16,263 nt of DNA from an uncultured Eubacteriales bacterium (GCA_900552475.1 USAC01000044.1:1-16263); one strand, 5' to 3'. Positions 6,856 to 14,432 are shown, counted from the first letter of the stretch. Program-made: numbers and translations. Notes: generated by a model not told the origin, from the sequence alone.

Positions 6856-7506
6856 TCAGCTTTCCTGCCGCTTCAGAATTTTCTTCTTTGTGTAGAGAAT
6901 CCCGAAGAGAATCAGCACGCCGTCGATGGCGAGGACGAGCCAGAACAGCGGCGAGCGGAGGTTCAGCTCCGCGCCCGCGATCGTGAAGCAGACCATGCCG
7001 GGGATGATGGCGAGCCACGAGCTTGCGAGGTATGTCCAGAAGTCGATGCGCAGCATGCCGAAGAGAATCCCCAGCACCTCCATGCTCAGCCCGATCAGGT
7101 GGATCGCGAAGCAGGAGACGAAGCCGTATTCCCGCGTGGCGGAGAAGTATTTCTGCAGCTTCGGATGCTCGGCGAGCTTCTGCTCCAGACTCTCCGTCTT
7201 GGTGCGGCGGCCGATCCAGTAGGAGACGGACAGGCAGATCGCCGTCCCGACGCCGTTGATCGCCAGCGCGGTCGGGAGGGGAAAGATCAGCGACACGACG
7301 ATGACCAGCGCGTTATAGACGACCACGCCGGAGAGTCCCTTGATGATGAAAAACAGCAGCACCACACAGACGGCCAGCACGGGGCGGTGCTCCACCAGCG
7401 TGGGGATGGAGTTGAGGTCGATGACGCCGGTCATCAGGAGCGTGCCGAACACGGCCGCACAGCATATAACAATCAGAATGGGCGCGAAATCACGGAGTTT
7501 ACTCAT
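6856..7506 (-). CDS. VTT-domain (TVP38/TMEM64, DedA superfamily) integral membrane protein
   Basis: This 216-residue, strongly hydrophobic protein has about five or six membrane segments (roughly 8-28, 42-63, 65-90, and several between 125 and 210). The VTT-domain signature is readable: a re-entrant hydrophobic stretch with FPLPTALAINGVGTAIC, then YWIGRR, a central charged helix (ESLEQKLAEHPKLQKYF), and a second re-entrant hydrophobic stretch IHLIGLSMEVLGILFGML. Relatives have been linked to lipid scrambling or undecaprenyl-phosphate recycling; the substrate here is not predictable. A strong AAGGAGG lies at 7521-7527, 13-14 nt upstream of the ATG, slightly farther than usual, with no better start between. 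A minus-strand promoter is at 7569-7597. The gene is single and divergent from valS, with the IS remnant beyond its 3' end. Confidence 0.85.
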   Translation of the reverse strand: MSKLRDFAPILIVICCAAVFGTLLMTGVIDLNSIPTLVEHRPVLAVCVVLLFFIIKGLSGVVVYNALVIVVSLIFPLPTALAINGVGTAICLSVSYWIGRRTKTESLEQKLAEHPKLQKYFSATREYGFVSCFAIHLIGLSMEVLGILFGMLRIDFWTYLASSWLAIIPGMVCFTIAGAELNLRSPLFWLVLAIDGVLILFGILYTKKKILKRQES

Positions 7507-7568
7507 GAAAAAGGGGATACCTCCTTAAACTGCGGGAAAAAGTATTGACGGGGAAAATATTGATAGGT

Positions 7569-7597
7569 TATATAGCAGATTTTGTGCGGAAAATCAA
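7569..7597 (-). promoter_or_regulatory. Sigma-A-type promoter for the VTT-family gene
   Basis: On the minus strand TTGATT (rc of 7592-7597) and TATATA (rc of 7569-7574) are separated by exactly 17 nt, about 60 bp upstream of the start codon. On the opposite strand TTGACG (7545-7550) and TTATAT (7568-7573), also 17 nt apart, could be a secondary promoter toward valS. Confidence 0.6.
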
Positions 7598-7623
7598 GAT
7601 CTAAAAAGTAAAACATAAGATTC

Positions 7624-7652
7624 TTGACAAGTTCTTATCTCTATATTATACT
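7624..7652 (+). promoter_or_regulatory. Sigma-A promoter of the valS T-box transcript
   Basis: TTGACA (7624-7629), a 17-nt spacer and TATACT (7647-7652) form a near-consensus vegetative promoter. Predicted initiation at about 7659 lies just before the T-box leader. It stands in an AT-rich island between two GC-rich genes. Confidence 0.88.
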
Positions 7653-7659
7653 ATTACCC

Positions 7660-7926
7660 ATAAGAAAATCGGCAATGATGGGAAGCAGTAGGCGGTCAGC
7701 GGATGCGAAGAGAGGGAGCGGTCGGTGTAAGCTCCCGTGAAGCGCTGCCCAAGTCGTCCCGGAGCCCTGTGCCGAACGTGCAGTAAGCGCAGCGGCGGCC
7801 CTCCGTTATCGGGGCGGGGTGTGAAAGCACCCGGTGAGTGCGGGAGTGTTCCCGAATACAGGTGGTACCACGGACTGTTCAGTTCGCCCTGTTTTGCTGC
7901 GGCAAAACGGAGCGGGCTTTTTGTTT
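7660..7926 (+). promoter_or_regulatory. Valine-specific T-box riboswitch leader of valS
   Basis: A T-box leader senses uncharged tRNA and lets transcription continue into an aminoacyl-tRNA synthetase gene. The conserved T-box core AGGTGGTACCACGG is at 7860-7873 and is followed by an intrinsic terminator. Stem I features are visible: GGGAAGCAGTAGGCGG (AGTA of the specifier loop, 7680-7695), the GAAGAGAGGGAGCGGTCGGTG segment type, and the returning strand CGCTGCCC-AAGTCG-TCCC. The unpaired GTC at 7753-7755 is the predicted specifier codon (valine), to be read by tRNA-Val(GAC). The specifier fits the gene downstream. Core confidence is high; specifier placement is from hand-folding. Confidence 0.9.
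7884..7926 (+). terminator. T-box-controlled intrinsic terminator upstream of valS
   Basis: GCCC...GTTTTGC and GCAAAAC...GGGC pair around a short loop (about 7885-7917) with a run of Ts at 7918-7922. In the T-box mechanism this hairpin competes with an antiterminator formed by the T-box core at 7860-7873 bound to the acceptor end of uncharged tRNA. Confidence 0.82.
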
Positions 7927-7956
7927 TGCCAAAAACTCGTTAAAAGGAGACAAGCC

Positions 7957-10590
7957 ATGCGTAAAGAATTACCGAAAGTGTATGAGCCGGGAGATGTGGA
8001 GTCCCGCATCTACCAGATGTGGATGGACAACGACTGCTTCAAGGCCGAGCCGAACCCCAACAAGAAGCCCTTCTCGATCGTCATGCCGCCGCCGAATGTC
8101 ACCGGCCAGCTGCACATGGGCCACGCGCTCGACTGCACGCTGCAGGATATCCTGACCCGCTTCAAGCGGATGCAGGGCTACGAGGCGCTGTGGCTGCCCG
8201 GCTCCGACCACGCCGGCATCGCCACGCAGATCAAGGTCGAGGAAAACCTGCGCAAAGAGGAGGGCCTGACCCGCTATGACCTCGGCCGTGAGAAGTTCCT
8301 CGAGCGCGTCTGGGCGTGGAAGGAGAAATACGGCAACCGCATCGTCGAGCAGCAGAAGAAGATGGGCGCGTCCTGCGACTGGAGCCGCGACCGCTTCACG
8401 ATGGACGAGGGGTGCTCGCGCGCCGTGCGCGAGACGTTCTGCGAGCTGTATGACAAGGGCCTGATCTACAAGGGCAGCCGCATCATCAACTGGTGCCCGC
8501 ACTGCATGACGGCTCTGTCCGACGCCGAGGTCGAGTACACCGACAAGCCCGGCCACCTGTGGTATGTCCGCTATCCGCTGACCGACGGCAGCGGCGACAT
8601 CATCATCGCCACGACCCGCCCGGAGACGATGATGGGCGATACGGGCGTGGCCGTGAACCCGGAGGACGAGAAGTTCAAGCACCTGATCGGCAAGACCTGC
8701 ATCCTGCCGATCATGAACCGAGAGATCCCCATCGTGGGCGACGAGTACTGCGAAATCGGCTTCGGTACCGGCGCGGTGAAGATGACCCCCGCGCATGACC
8801 CGAACGACTTCGAGGTCGGCCTGCGCCACAATCTGGAGGTTATCTGCGTCATTTCCGACGACGGTACGATCAACGAAAACGGCGGCCGCTACGAGGGCAT
8901 GGATCGCTACGAGTGCCGCAAGGCCATCGTGGCCGACCTCGAGGCCGAGGGCTACCTCGTCAAGACCGAGGACTATTCCCACAACGTCGGCACCTGCTAC
9001 CGCTGCCACAACGATGTCGAGCCGCTCATCTCCGCGCAGTGGTTCGTGAAGATGGCGCCGCTTGCCAAGGAGGCCATCCGCGTCGTCGAGGACGGTACGA
9101 TTAAGTTCGTGCCCGAGCGCTTCACCAAGAACTATATCAACTGGATGGAGAACGTCCACGATTGGTGCATCTCCCGCCAGCTCTGGTGGGGCCATCAGAT
9201 CCCCGCGTGGTACTGCGACGAGTGCGGTCACATCAACGTCAGCCGCCAGGATCCGACGAAGTGCGAGAAGTGCGGCTGCACGCACCTCACGCGCGAGGAG
9301 GACGTGCTCGACACGTGGTTCAGCTCCGCGCTGTGGCCGTTCTCCACGATGGGCTGGCCCGATCTGGACGCGCCGGACCTCAACTACTGGTATCCGACCT
9401 CCGTCATGGTCACGGGCTATGACATCATCTTCTTCTGGGTCGCGCGCATGATCTTCTCCGGCATGGAGCAGATGAAGAAGGAGCCGTTCAAGACCGTGTT
9501 CATCCACGGCCTTGTCCGCGACGACAAGGGCCGCAAGATGTCCAAGTCCCTCGGCAACGGCATCGACCCGCTGGAGATGGCCGAGAAGTACGGTGCCGAC
9601 GCGCTGCGCTTCAACCTCATCACCGGCAACAGCCCCGGCAACGACATGCGCTTCTTCGTCGAGAAGTGCGAGGCCATGCGCAACTTTGCCAACAAGATCT
9701 GGAACGCGTCCCGCTTCGTGATGATGAACCTCACGATCGACAAGGTCGAGCTGCCCGAGAAGCTGGAGCTGGAGGACAAGTGGATCCTCAGCAAGCTGAA
9801 CACCCTCATCCGCGAGGTGACGGACAACCTCGAGTCCTACGAGCTGGGCGTCGCGTCCGCGAAGATCTATGACTTCATCTGGGACACCTACTGCGACTGG
9901 TATATTGAGCTGACCAAGACCCGCCTGAGCGGCGAGGACGAGACGGCGAAGCTGGCCGCGGAGAACGTGCTGTGCTATGTGCTGCTGCGGATTCTGGAGC
10001 TGCTGCACCCGTTCATGCCGTTCATCACCGAGGAAATCTGGCAGGCGCTGCCGCACGAGGGAGACTTCCTGATCAAGGCGAAGTGGCCGGAGTACCGCGA
10101 GGAGCTGCACTTCAAGGCTGAGGAGGACGCGATGGAGACGGTCAAGGACGCCATCGCCGCTGTCCGTGCCCGCCGCGCGGAGATGAACGTCCCGCCGAGC
10201 AAGAAGGCGCAGATGATCATCGTCACAAAGCAGCCGCAGAACTACGAGGAGGGCCGCCACTTCATCACCCGCATGGCCTACGGCAGCGACGTCACCGTCA
10301 GCACCGAGGCCCCCGCGGACCTCAAGGGAATGGTCACGGTCGTCACGCACGACGCGAACATCTATATGCCGCTGAGTGAGCTGGTTGACCTCGAGAAGGA
10401 GCTTGAGCGCATCGCCAAGGAGCGCGAGAAGGCCGTCGCCAACCTCGAGCGCATCGAGAAGAAGCTGAGCAATGAGAGCTTCGTCTCCCGCGCGCCGGAG
10501 GCGGTCGTCAACGCCGAGCGCGAGAAGGCCGATAAGGCCCGCGCTCTCATCGAGAAGCTCGACGCGTCCGCCGCCGCCATGAAGGCTTGA
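7957..10590 (+). CDS. valS: Valyl-tRNA synthetase
   Basis: This cytosolic class I synthetase charges tRNA-Val with valine and edits misacylated threonine. It has 877 residues, a normal ValS length. The start ATG 7957 follows AAAAGGAGA (7942-7950) at good spacing; the open frame extends upstream but only through the T-box leader. HIGH-type motif PPPNVTGQLHMGHA is at 44-57 and KMSKS at 527-531. The CP1 editing domain (about 190-350) contains ATTRPETMMGDT and the GTGAVKMTPAHDPNDFEVG segment. CxxC zinc-ribbon-like pairs occur at CPHC and at CDECGH/CEKCGC. The anticodon-binding helical domain includes NKIWNASRFV. The C-terminal coiled coil (about 805-877, rich in Glu, Lys and Arg) is the ValS tRNA-binding arm. 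Transcription is governed by the T-box upstream; a strong terminator follows. Many antisense open frames here reflect GC-rich third positions. Confidence 0.98.
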   Translation: MRKELPKVYEPGDVESRIYQMWMDNDCFKAEPNPNKKPFSIVMPPPNVTGQLHMGHALDCTLQDILTRFKRMQGYEALWLPGSDHAGIATQIKVEENLRKEEGLTRYDLGREKFLERVWAWKEKYGNRIVEQQKKMGASCDWSRDRFTMDEGCSRAVRETFCELYDKGLIYKGSRIINWCPHCMTALSDAEVEYTDKPGHLWYVRYPLTDGSGDIIIATTRPETMMGDTGVAVNPEDEKFKHLIGKTCILPIMNREIPIVGDEYCEIGFGTGAVKMTPAHDPNDFEVGLRHNLEVICVISDDGTINENGGRYEGMDRYECRKAIVADLEAEGYLVKTEDYSHNVGTCYRCHNDVEPLISAQWFVKMAPLAKEAIRVVEDGTIKFVPERFTKNYINWMENVHDWCISRQLWWGHQIPAWYCDECGHINVSRQDPTKCEKCGCTHLTREEDVLDTWFSSALWPFSTMGWPDLDAPDLNYWYPTSVMVTGYDIIFFWVARMIFSGMEQMKKEPFKTVFIHGLVRDDKGRKMSKSLGNGIDPLEMAEKYGADALRFNLITGNSPGNDMRFFVEKCEAMRNFANKIWNASRFVMMNLTIDKVELPEKLELEDKWILSKLNTLIREVTDNLESYELGVASAKIYDFIWDTYCDWYIELTKTRLSGEDETAKLAAENVLCYVLLRILELLHPFMPFITEEIWQALPHEGDFLIKAKWPEYREELHFKAEEDAMETVKDAIAAVRARRAEMNVPPSKKAQMIIVTKQPQNYEEGRHFITRMAYGSDVTVSTEAPADLKGMVTVVTHDANIYMPLSELVDLEKELERIAKEREKAVANLERIEKKLSNESFVSRAPEAVVNAEREKADKARALIEKLDASAAAMKA

Positions 10591-10641
10591 TTTTCCCGGA
10601 TTCCGGGCGATTTTCGACGGAATCAACACCGCATATCCGCT

Positions 10642-10683
10642 ATAATCACCGTAGATCGAACGATCTGCGGTGATTATTTTTTT
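10642..10683 (+). terminator. Rho-independent terminator after valS
   Basis: Arms 10642-10658 and 10661-10677 pair over 17 bp with one G-U, closed by a very short loop, then seven or more Ts to 10683. It ends only 20 nt before the spoIIAA start. The left arm also contains a perfect TATAAT (10641-10646), which could be a -10 element for spoIIA, although no good -35 lies at the right distance. Confidence 0.88.
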
Positions 10684-10703
10684 GCACAAAGGAAGGTGGA
10701 AGG

Positions 10704-11009
10704 ATGGAAGTTGCGGCCAAATGCGAGGGGCGGGAGCTGGAGCTGTTTCTGCAGGGCGAGCTGGATCACCACGGGGCGAAGGGTCTGCTGCAGCGGCTCG
10801 ACCGGGAGATCGAGACGGCGCTGCCGCTGCGGCTGACGCTGGATTTCTCGGCGGTGACGTTCATGGACAGCTCGGGCATCGCCGTGGCGATGCGCGCGCG
10901 GCAGCGGATGCGCGAGCTGGGCGGCACGGCGCGGCTCGTGCGCGTCCCGGCGCAGCCGGAGCGGGTGTTCCGCGCGGCCGGGATCGGCAAATGGATGGAA
11001 ATTTCGTGA
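10704..11009 (+). CDS. spoIIAA: Anti-sigma-F factor antagonist SpoIIAA (STAS domain)
   Basis: SpoIIAA in its unphosphorylated form binds the anti-sigma factor SpoIIAB in the forespore and frees sigma F; SpoIIAB phosphorylates it to reset the switch. The 101-residue protein is a single STAS domain of the usual length. FMDSSGIAV at 53-61 is the phosphorylation loop; by analogy with Bacillus subtilis Ser58 the modified residue should be the second Ser, S57. GKWMEIS closes the domain. The ATG has an AAGGAAGG-type ribosome site just upstream (10687-10701). It is first gene of spoIIAA-spoIIAB-sigF; in B. subtilis the operon is driven by sigma H with Spo0A, but I could not identify a clear sigma-H site in the short gap after valS. 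Confidence 0.95.
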   Translation: MEVAAKCEGRELELFLQGELDHHGAKGLLQRLDREIETALPLRLTLDFSAVTFMDSSGIAVAMRARQRMRELGGTARLVRVPAQPERVFRAAGIGKWMEIS

Positions 11010-11022
11010 GAGGAGGGTACAT

Positions 11023-11466
11023 ATGCGGGCAGAAAACTATGTGACGGTGGAATTTCTCAGCCGCAGCAGCAACGAGGGCTTCGCGCGGCAGGCCGCGGCG
11101 GCGTTCGCCGCGCAGCTCGACCCCACGCTCGACGAGCTGGGGGACATCAAAACGGCGGTGAGCGAGGCGGTGACGAACGTGATCGTCCACGCCTATCCGG
11201 AGAGTCTGGGGAAGGTGGTGCTGAAGCTGCGGATTCTGGAGGGCGGCACGCTGGAGATTGTCGTGCGCGACTGGGGGCGCGGCATCGAGGACGTGGCACG
11301 CGCCCGGGAGCCGCTCTATACCACCGGCGGCGAGGAGCGCAGCGGCATGGGCTTTACGATCATGGAGAGCTTCATGGATCGGCTGACGGTCAAGTCCGTG
11401 CCGGGGCGGGGGACAACCGTGACCATGCGCAAGCGCATTTCGCCGCGCGCGGCGCAGCGGCGATGA
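11023..11466 (+). CDS. spoIIAB: Anti-sigma-F factor / serine kinase SpoIIAB
   Basis: SpoIIAB holds sigma F inactive in the predivisional cell and phosphorylates SpoIIAA. The 147-residue protein is a GHKL/HATPase_c kinase. The N box is EAVTNVIVHAY (48-58), the G1 box DWGRGI (83-88), and the G2 region GGEERSGMGFTIM (102-114) includes the ATP lid; GRGTTVTM is near the C-terminus. The start ATG 11023 follows GAGGAGGG in the gap after the SpoIIAA stop (13 nt). Its TGA (11464-11466) overlaps the sigF ATG (11463-11465) as ATGA, the usual translational coupling that keeps anti-sigma and sigma in balance. Confidence 0.96.
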   Translation: MRAENYVTVEFLSRSSNEGFARQAAAAFAAQLDPTLDELGDIKTAVSEAVTNVIVHAYPESLGKVVLKLRILEGGTLEIVVRDWGRGIEDVARAREPLYTTGGEERSGMGFTIMESFMDRLTVKSVPGRGTTVTMRKRISPRAAQRR

Positions 11467-12173
11467 GCAGCACGGAGCTGTTCGCGCTGCTCGACCGGGC
11501 GCAGAGCGGCGATGACGAGGCCTGCCGGCAGGTGCTGACGGAGAACGCCGGGCTGATCTGGAGCATCGTGCGGCGCTACAGCGGCTGCGGCGTGGAGACG
11601 GACGACCTCTACCAGCTCGGCTGCATCGGCTTTATCAAGGCGGTGAAGGGCTTCGACCTGCACTACGGGACGCAGTTTTCGACCTATGCCGTGCCGAAGA
11701 TCGCCGGGGAAATCCGGCGGTTCCTGCGCGACGATGGGGCCGTGAAGGTCGGGCGGACGATCCGCGAGCGGGGGCAGACGCTCTGGTCGGTGCGCGAGCG
11801 CCTGCGCGGCAGGCTCGGCCGCGAGCCGAAGCTCTCGGAGCTCTCGGCGGAGACGGGGTGGACGCCGGAGGAGATCGCGAGCATCGACCTCGCGACTGTC
11901 GCGCCGGAGTCGCTGCAGCAGGAGACGGCGGAGGGGCTGACGCTCGAGTCCACCCTCGGCACCGAGAGCCCGGAGGGCGAGCTGATCGAAAAAATCGCGC
12001 TCCGGGAGGCGATTGACAGCCTGCCGGAGCGCGAGCAAAAAACGATTCTTCTTCGGTTTTTCAAGGGCTTGACGCAGGAGCAGACGGCGCGGATCCTTGG
12101 CGTGTCGCAGGTGCAGGTCTCCCGGCTGGAGCGCCGGGGGCTGGGGCACCTGCGGGAGATCCTGACGGAGTAG
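11463..12173 (+). CDS. sigF: Forespore-specific RNA polymerase sigma factor SigF (SpoIIAC)
   Basis: Sigma F directs the first compartment-specific transcription in the forespore. The protein has 236 residues. Region 2 is DDLYQLGCIGFIKAVKGFD (47-65) followed by GTQFSTYAVPKIAGEIRRFL (69-88), the core-binding and -10 recognition helices. Region 3 is about 100-150 (EPKLSELSAETGWTPEEI). Region 4 carries LPEREQKTILLRFF and the helix-turn-helix TQEQTARILGVSQVQVSRLE (204-223). It ends the spoIIA operon. The last 113 nt overlap the end of the convergent DUF4130 gene. No T-run terminator is visible after the stop; a GC-only inverted repeat (GCGCCG...CGGCGC, about 12187-12203) is the only structure. Confidence 0.96.
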   Translation: MSSTELFALLDRAQSGDDEACRQVLTENAGLIWSIVRRYSGCGVETDDLYQLGCIGFIKAVKGFDLHYGTQFSTYAVPKIAGEIRRFLRDDGAVKVGRTIRERGQTLWSVRERLRGRLGREPKLSELSAETGWTPEEIASIDLATVAPESLQQETAEGLTLESTLGTESPEGELIEKIALREAIDSLPEREQKTILLRFFKGLTQEQTARILGVSQVQVSRLERRGLGHLREILTE

Positions 12174-13017
12174 CGAGCGCCGGTGCGCCGCCGCACGGCG
12201 CGGCGGGGGGCATGACGGGCGGCATACTGGACGGCGGCGGGCCGTCGCCGCCGCGATTGTCTGCGGGGAGAAACTCCGTCATCGTGCCGCGGTAGCGCTT
12301 GGGCATGAAGGCGTTCTGGCAGCGGGGATTTTCGCGCTCGCGGATGGCGACCGTCTCGAAAAAACGCTTCCAGAGCGTGCGGTAATAGACCTCCTCCTCA
12401 CCGGGGAGTTCCAGCTGGAGCGAGTCGACGCAGGCGAGGCGTGAGCGCCCCTTCGTATAGAGCAGCATCTCGCGGTGCGTGCGGTCGTAGATGAAGAAGG
12501 ACTCGTTGGCATAGCGATTGCAGAAGTGCCGCCGCAGGAGCGGCAGAACGCGGTTCTTCGGTTCGATTTCCGCGCCGAGTACGCCACTGTAGTCTGAAAA
12601 GCGAACGAAGCCGCGCAGTTTCTCGAGTTCTCCGCTCATGTGGCGGAGGGCCTTGACCACGGGGGCGTAGACCTCGTCTGCCTGATTGCGCAGGAAGGCG
12701 GGCCCCTCGCGGAAGAGCTTGCGCACGAAGGCGTACAGGTGCTCCTCCTTTTCGGGCATGCACGTCAGAAAGGCGCGGCGCAGGAGCTCCGCCGCCTGCG
12801 GCGAGTGCTTCACGATGCTGCGGTAGACGCGCCGCGCGTGCTCCGTCTGCGTGAGCACCGTCCGAACGGAATAGAGCGAGAGTACACACGATTCCTCATC
12901 GCCCTCAAAGGCGATGGGGAATTCTTTATAGATATAGCTGTCGTGGACGCAGCAGAGAAACCCGTCAAAGCTGCCGTCGTACTGATAGATGACATCCTCC
13001 CAAGACACGGCGCTCAC
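12061..13017 (-). CDS. DUF4130 / TIGR03915-type putative DNA metabolism protein, partner of a radical SAM protein
   Basis: Members of this family accompany a radical SAM protein and are believed to act in DNA repair or modification; the reaction is unknown. The GTG start at 13017 overlaps the radical SAM stop as GTGA, so the two are co-translated. The family core covers about 1-253: N-terminal VIYQYDGSFDGFLCCVHDSY, the central GFVRFSDYSGVLGAEIEPKN type segment, HFCNRY and FFIYDRTH, and the closing FMPKRYRGTMTEF motif where relatives normally end. After this a tail of about 65 residues rich in Pro, Ala and Gly runs to 318 with no domain and overlaps the 3' end of sigF antisense. The tail may be real readthrough coding or the result of a lost stop codon or indel near 12256. 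Confidence 0.85.
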   Translation of the reverse strand: MSAVSWEDVIYQYDGSFDGFLCCVHDSYIYKEFPIAFEGDEESCVLSLYSVRTVLTQTEHARRVYRSIVKHSPQAAELLRRAFLTCMPEKEEHLYAFVRKLFREGPAFLRNQADEVYAPVVKALRHMSGELEKLRGFVRFSDYSGVLGAEIEPKNRVLPLLRRHFCNRYANESFFIYDRTHREMLLYTKGRSRLACVDSLQLELPGEEEVYYRTLWKRFFETVAIRERENPRCQNAFMPKRYRGTMTEFLPADNRGGDGPPPSSMPPVMPPAAPCGGAPALATPSGSPAGAPAPGAPAGRPAPATRQGSAPSAPASSP

Positions 13018-14282
13018 CCCACGGAATCGAACAGCGACAGCTGCTGCGCCTCGGCCTGCGGGAGCTGGCCGCGCTCGACGGCCTCGAGCTGGCGCAGGAG
13101 CGTCCCGGCGGAAAAGCGCAGGCCGCTGCGCATCCGCCCGCCGCAGGTGATGAAGAACTGCGCGCGCTTGAGTACGACGCCGAGCCGCGACAGATCCTCA
13201 TAGCGCAGATGGCTGACGCGGCGCGCCGAGACGATGCGCCGCGCACTGACCGGCCCGATTCCGGGCACGCGCAGCAGCGTCTCATACTCCGCGCGCATGA
13301 TCTCCACGGGGAACTGCTCCGGGTGGCAGATCGCCCAGAAGCACTTCGGGTCGATACGCGGGTTGAAGTCCGGGTGCTGCTCGTCGAGCAGCTCCTCGGC
13401 GCGAAAACCGTAAAACCGCAGGAGCCAGTCCGCCTGATAGAGCCGGTGCTCGCGCAGGAGCGGCGGCTTGGTGTCAAGCGAGGGGAGCAGGCTGCTCTCG
13501 ACGATGGGGACATAGGCGGAGTAGAACACGCGTTTGAGACGGTACTTGGCATAGAGCGACTCGGTCAGGTGCAGGATGTGCCGGTCGGTATCCTGCGTCG
13601 CGCCGACGATGAGCTGGGTGCTCTGTCCGGCGGGGGCGAAGGCGGGCGCGTGCTTATACTTCGTGAGCTCGGACTTGCTCTGGCGCGCCTGATCGCGGAT
13701 GAGCCCCATCGGGCGCAGAATGGCGCTCCTGGACTTGTCCGGGGCCAGCGACCGCAGCCCCTGCTCGGACGGAAGCTCGATGTTGACGCTCAGCCGGTCG
13801 GCCAGCAGCCCCAGCCGGTACACCAGCTCCGGCGACGTGCCGGGAATGGCCTTGGCGTGGATGTAGCCGTTGAAGCCATAGTCCTCGCGCAGGATACGCA
13901 GTGACTCGATTATCTGTTCGGTTGTGTAGTCCGGGCTGCGCAGGACACCCGAGGAGAGGAACAGCCCCTCGATATAGTTGCGGCGGTAGAACTGGATCGT
14001 CAGCTCGGCCAGCTCCTTCGGCGTGAAGGCGGCGCGGCGCGTGTCGTTCGAGCGGCGGTTGACGCAGTAGCGGCAGTCGTAGACGCAGGAGTTGGTCATC
14101 AGCACCTTCAGCAGCGTGATGCACCGCCCGTCGGCCGAGAAGCTGTGGCAGCAGCCGGCGATGGAGGAGGTGGTATTGCCGATTTTGCCGGGCTGAAAGC
14201 CGCGGCGGACGCCGCTGGAGGTGCAGGCGGCGTCATATTTGGCCGCATCCGTGAGGACGGTCAGCTTCTCCAGCAAATCCAT
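13014..14282 (-). CDS. Putative DNA modification/repair radical SAM protein (TIGR03916 type)
   Basis: This 422-residue radical SAM enzyme cleaves S-adenosylmethionine with a 4Fe-4S cluster; relatives are linked to uracil-DNA-glycosylase-type and DUF4130 proteins, and their substrate is not established. The cluster motif is C66-VYD-C70-RY-C73 (CX3CX2C), preceded by a second cysteine-rich patch (GCCHSFSADGRC, 43-54). The barrel includes LFLSSGV, GYIHAKAIPG and NIELPSEQGL. A helix-hairpin-helix DNA-binding motif, LLRVPGIGPVSARRIVSARR, sits at about 335-355 and supports action on DNA. The start is only 3 nt after the stop of the 36-codon gene and lacks its own Shine-Dalgarno, so translation likely depends on coupling. 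It lies downstream of a promoter containing LexA-like sites. Confidence 0.9.
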   Translation of the reverse strand: MDLLEKLTVLTDAAKYDAACTSSGVRRGFQPGKIGNTTSSIAGCCHSFSADGRCITLLKVLMTNSCVYDCRYCVNRRSNDTRRAAFTPKELAELTIQFYRRNYIEGLFLSSGVLRSPDYTTEQIIESLRILREDYGFNGYIHAKAIPGTSPELVYRLGLLADRLSVNIELPSEQGLRSLAPDKSRSAILRPMGLIRDQARQSKSELTKYKHAPAFAPAGQSTQLIVGATQDTDRHILHLTESLYAKYRLKRVFYSAYVPIVESSLLPSLDTKPPLLREHRLYQADWLLRFYGFRAEELLDEQHPDFNPRIDPKCFWAICHPEQFPVEIMRAEYETLLRVPGIGPVSARRIVSARRVSHLRYEDLSRLGVVLKRAQFFITCGGRMRSGLRFSAGTLLRQLEAVERGQLPQAEAQQLSLFDSVG

Positions 14283-14285
14283 GGG

Positions 14286-14396
14286 TCAAGCGGCGCGGCG
14301 GCTGCGCTTCGGCTGGTCGAGTCGGTCGATCAGGTGGACGAGCTGGGCGGAGAGGGAAGCGGCGCCGAGAAGAATCATAAACAGTCCGAAAGTCAT
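14286..14396 (-). CDS. Small single-span membrane peptide (36 residues) leading the putative SOS operon
   Basis: This gene was found by reading the minus strand between the promoter and the radical SAM gene. ATG (14394-14396) follows a perfect AGGAGGA (rc of 14404-14410) at 7-nt spacing. The peptide begins MTFGLFMILLGAASLSAQLV, a hydrophobic helix, continues HLIDRLDQ and ends with a basic tail (PKRSRRAA). Its stop is 3 nt before the radical SAM start, so it is the first gene of the operon. The layout (short hydrophobic N-terminus, basic C-terminus, putative LexA control) recalls SOS-induced membrane peptides such as TisB or YneA, but I see no sequence homology to either. It could also serve mainly as a translated leader coupling the next gene. 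Confidence 0.72.
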   Translation of the reverse strand: MTFGLFMILLGAASLSAQLVHLIDRLDQPKRSRRAA

Positions 14397-14412
14397 GGTG
14401 AAATCCTCCTAT

Positions 14413-14426
14413 AAAACTTTTGTTCG
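14413..14426 (-). promoter_or_regulatory. LexA (SOS) box-like site A
   Basis: On the minus strand CGAACAAAAGTTTT matches the Gram-positive SOS box CGAAC-RNRY-GTTYC at 12 of 14 positions. It lies just downstream of the operon's -10 element, where a bound repressor would block initiation. Confidence 0.65.
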
Positions 14427-14432
14427 AGTATC

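Noticed and set aside
6455..7018. A 187-codon minus-strand frame over the transposase pseudogene and membrane gene end
   Set aside because: It crosses the IS boundary and has no family resemblance; the + strand reads as transposase remnants there.
6757..7548. A 263-codon + strand frame opposite the VTT-family membrane gene
   Set aside because: It has very polar, repetitive Glu/Asp/Gln/Arg composition typical of the complement of a hydrophobic gene, and no Shine-Dalgarno.
7969..10689. A 906-codon open frame antisense to valS
   Set aside because: It is a mirror of GC-rich third codon positions: composition is dominated by Leu, Val, Ala, Arg and Asp, no domain is recognisable and valS on the other strand is certain.
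11316..12149. A 277-codon antisense frame across spoIIAB and sigF
   Set aside because: It is a shadow of two well-identified sporulation genes in GC-rich DNA.
13209..13904. A 231-codon + strand frame opposite the radical SAM gene
   Set aside because: No start signal and no domain; the minus-strand radical SAM cysteine motif and HhH motif are decisive.
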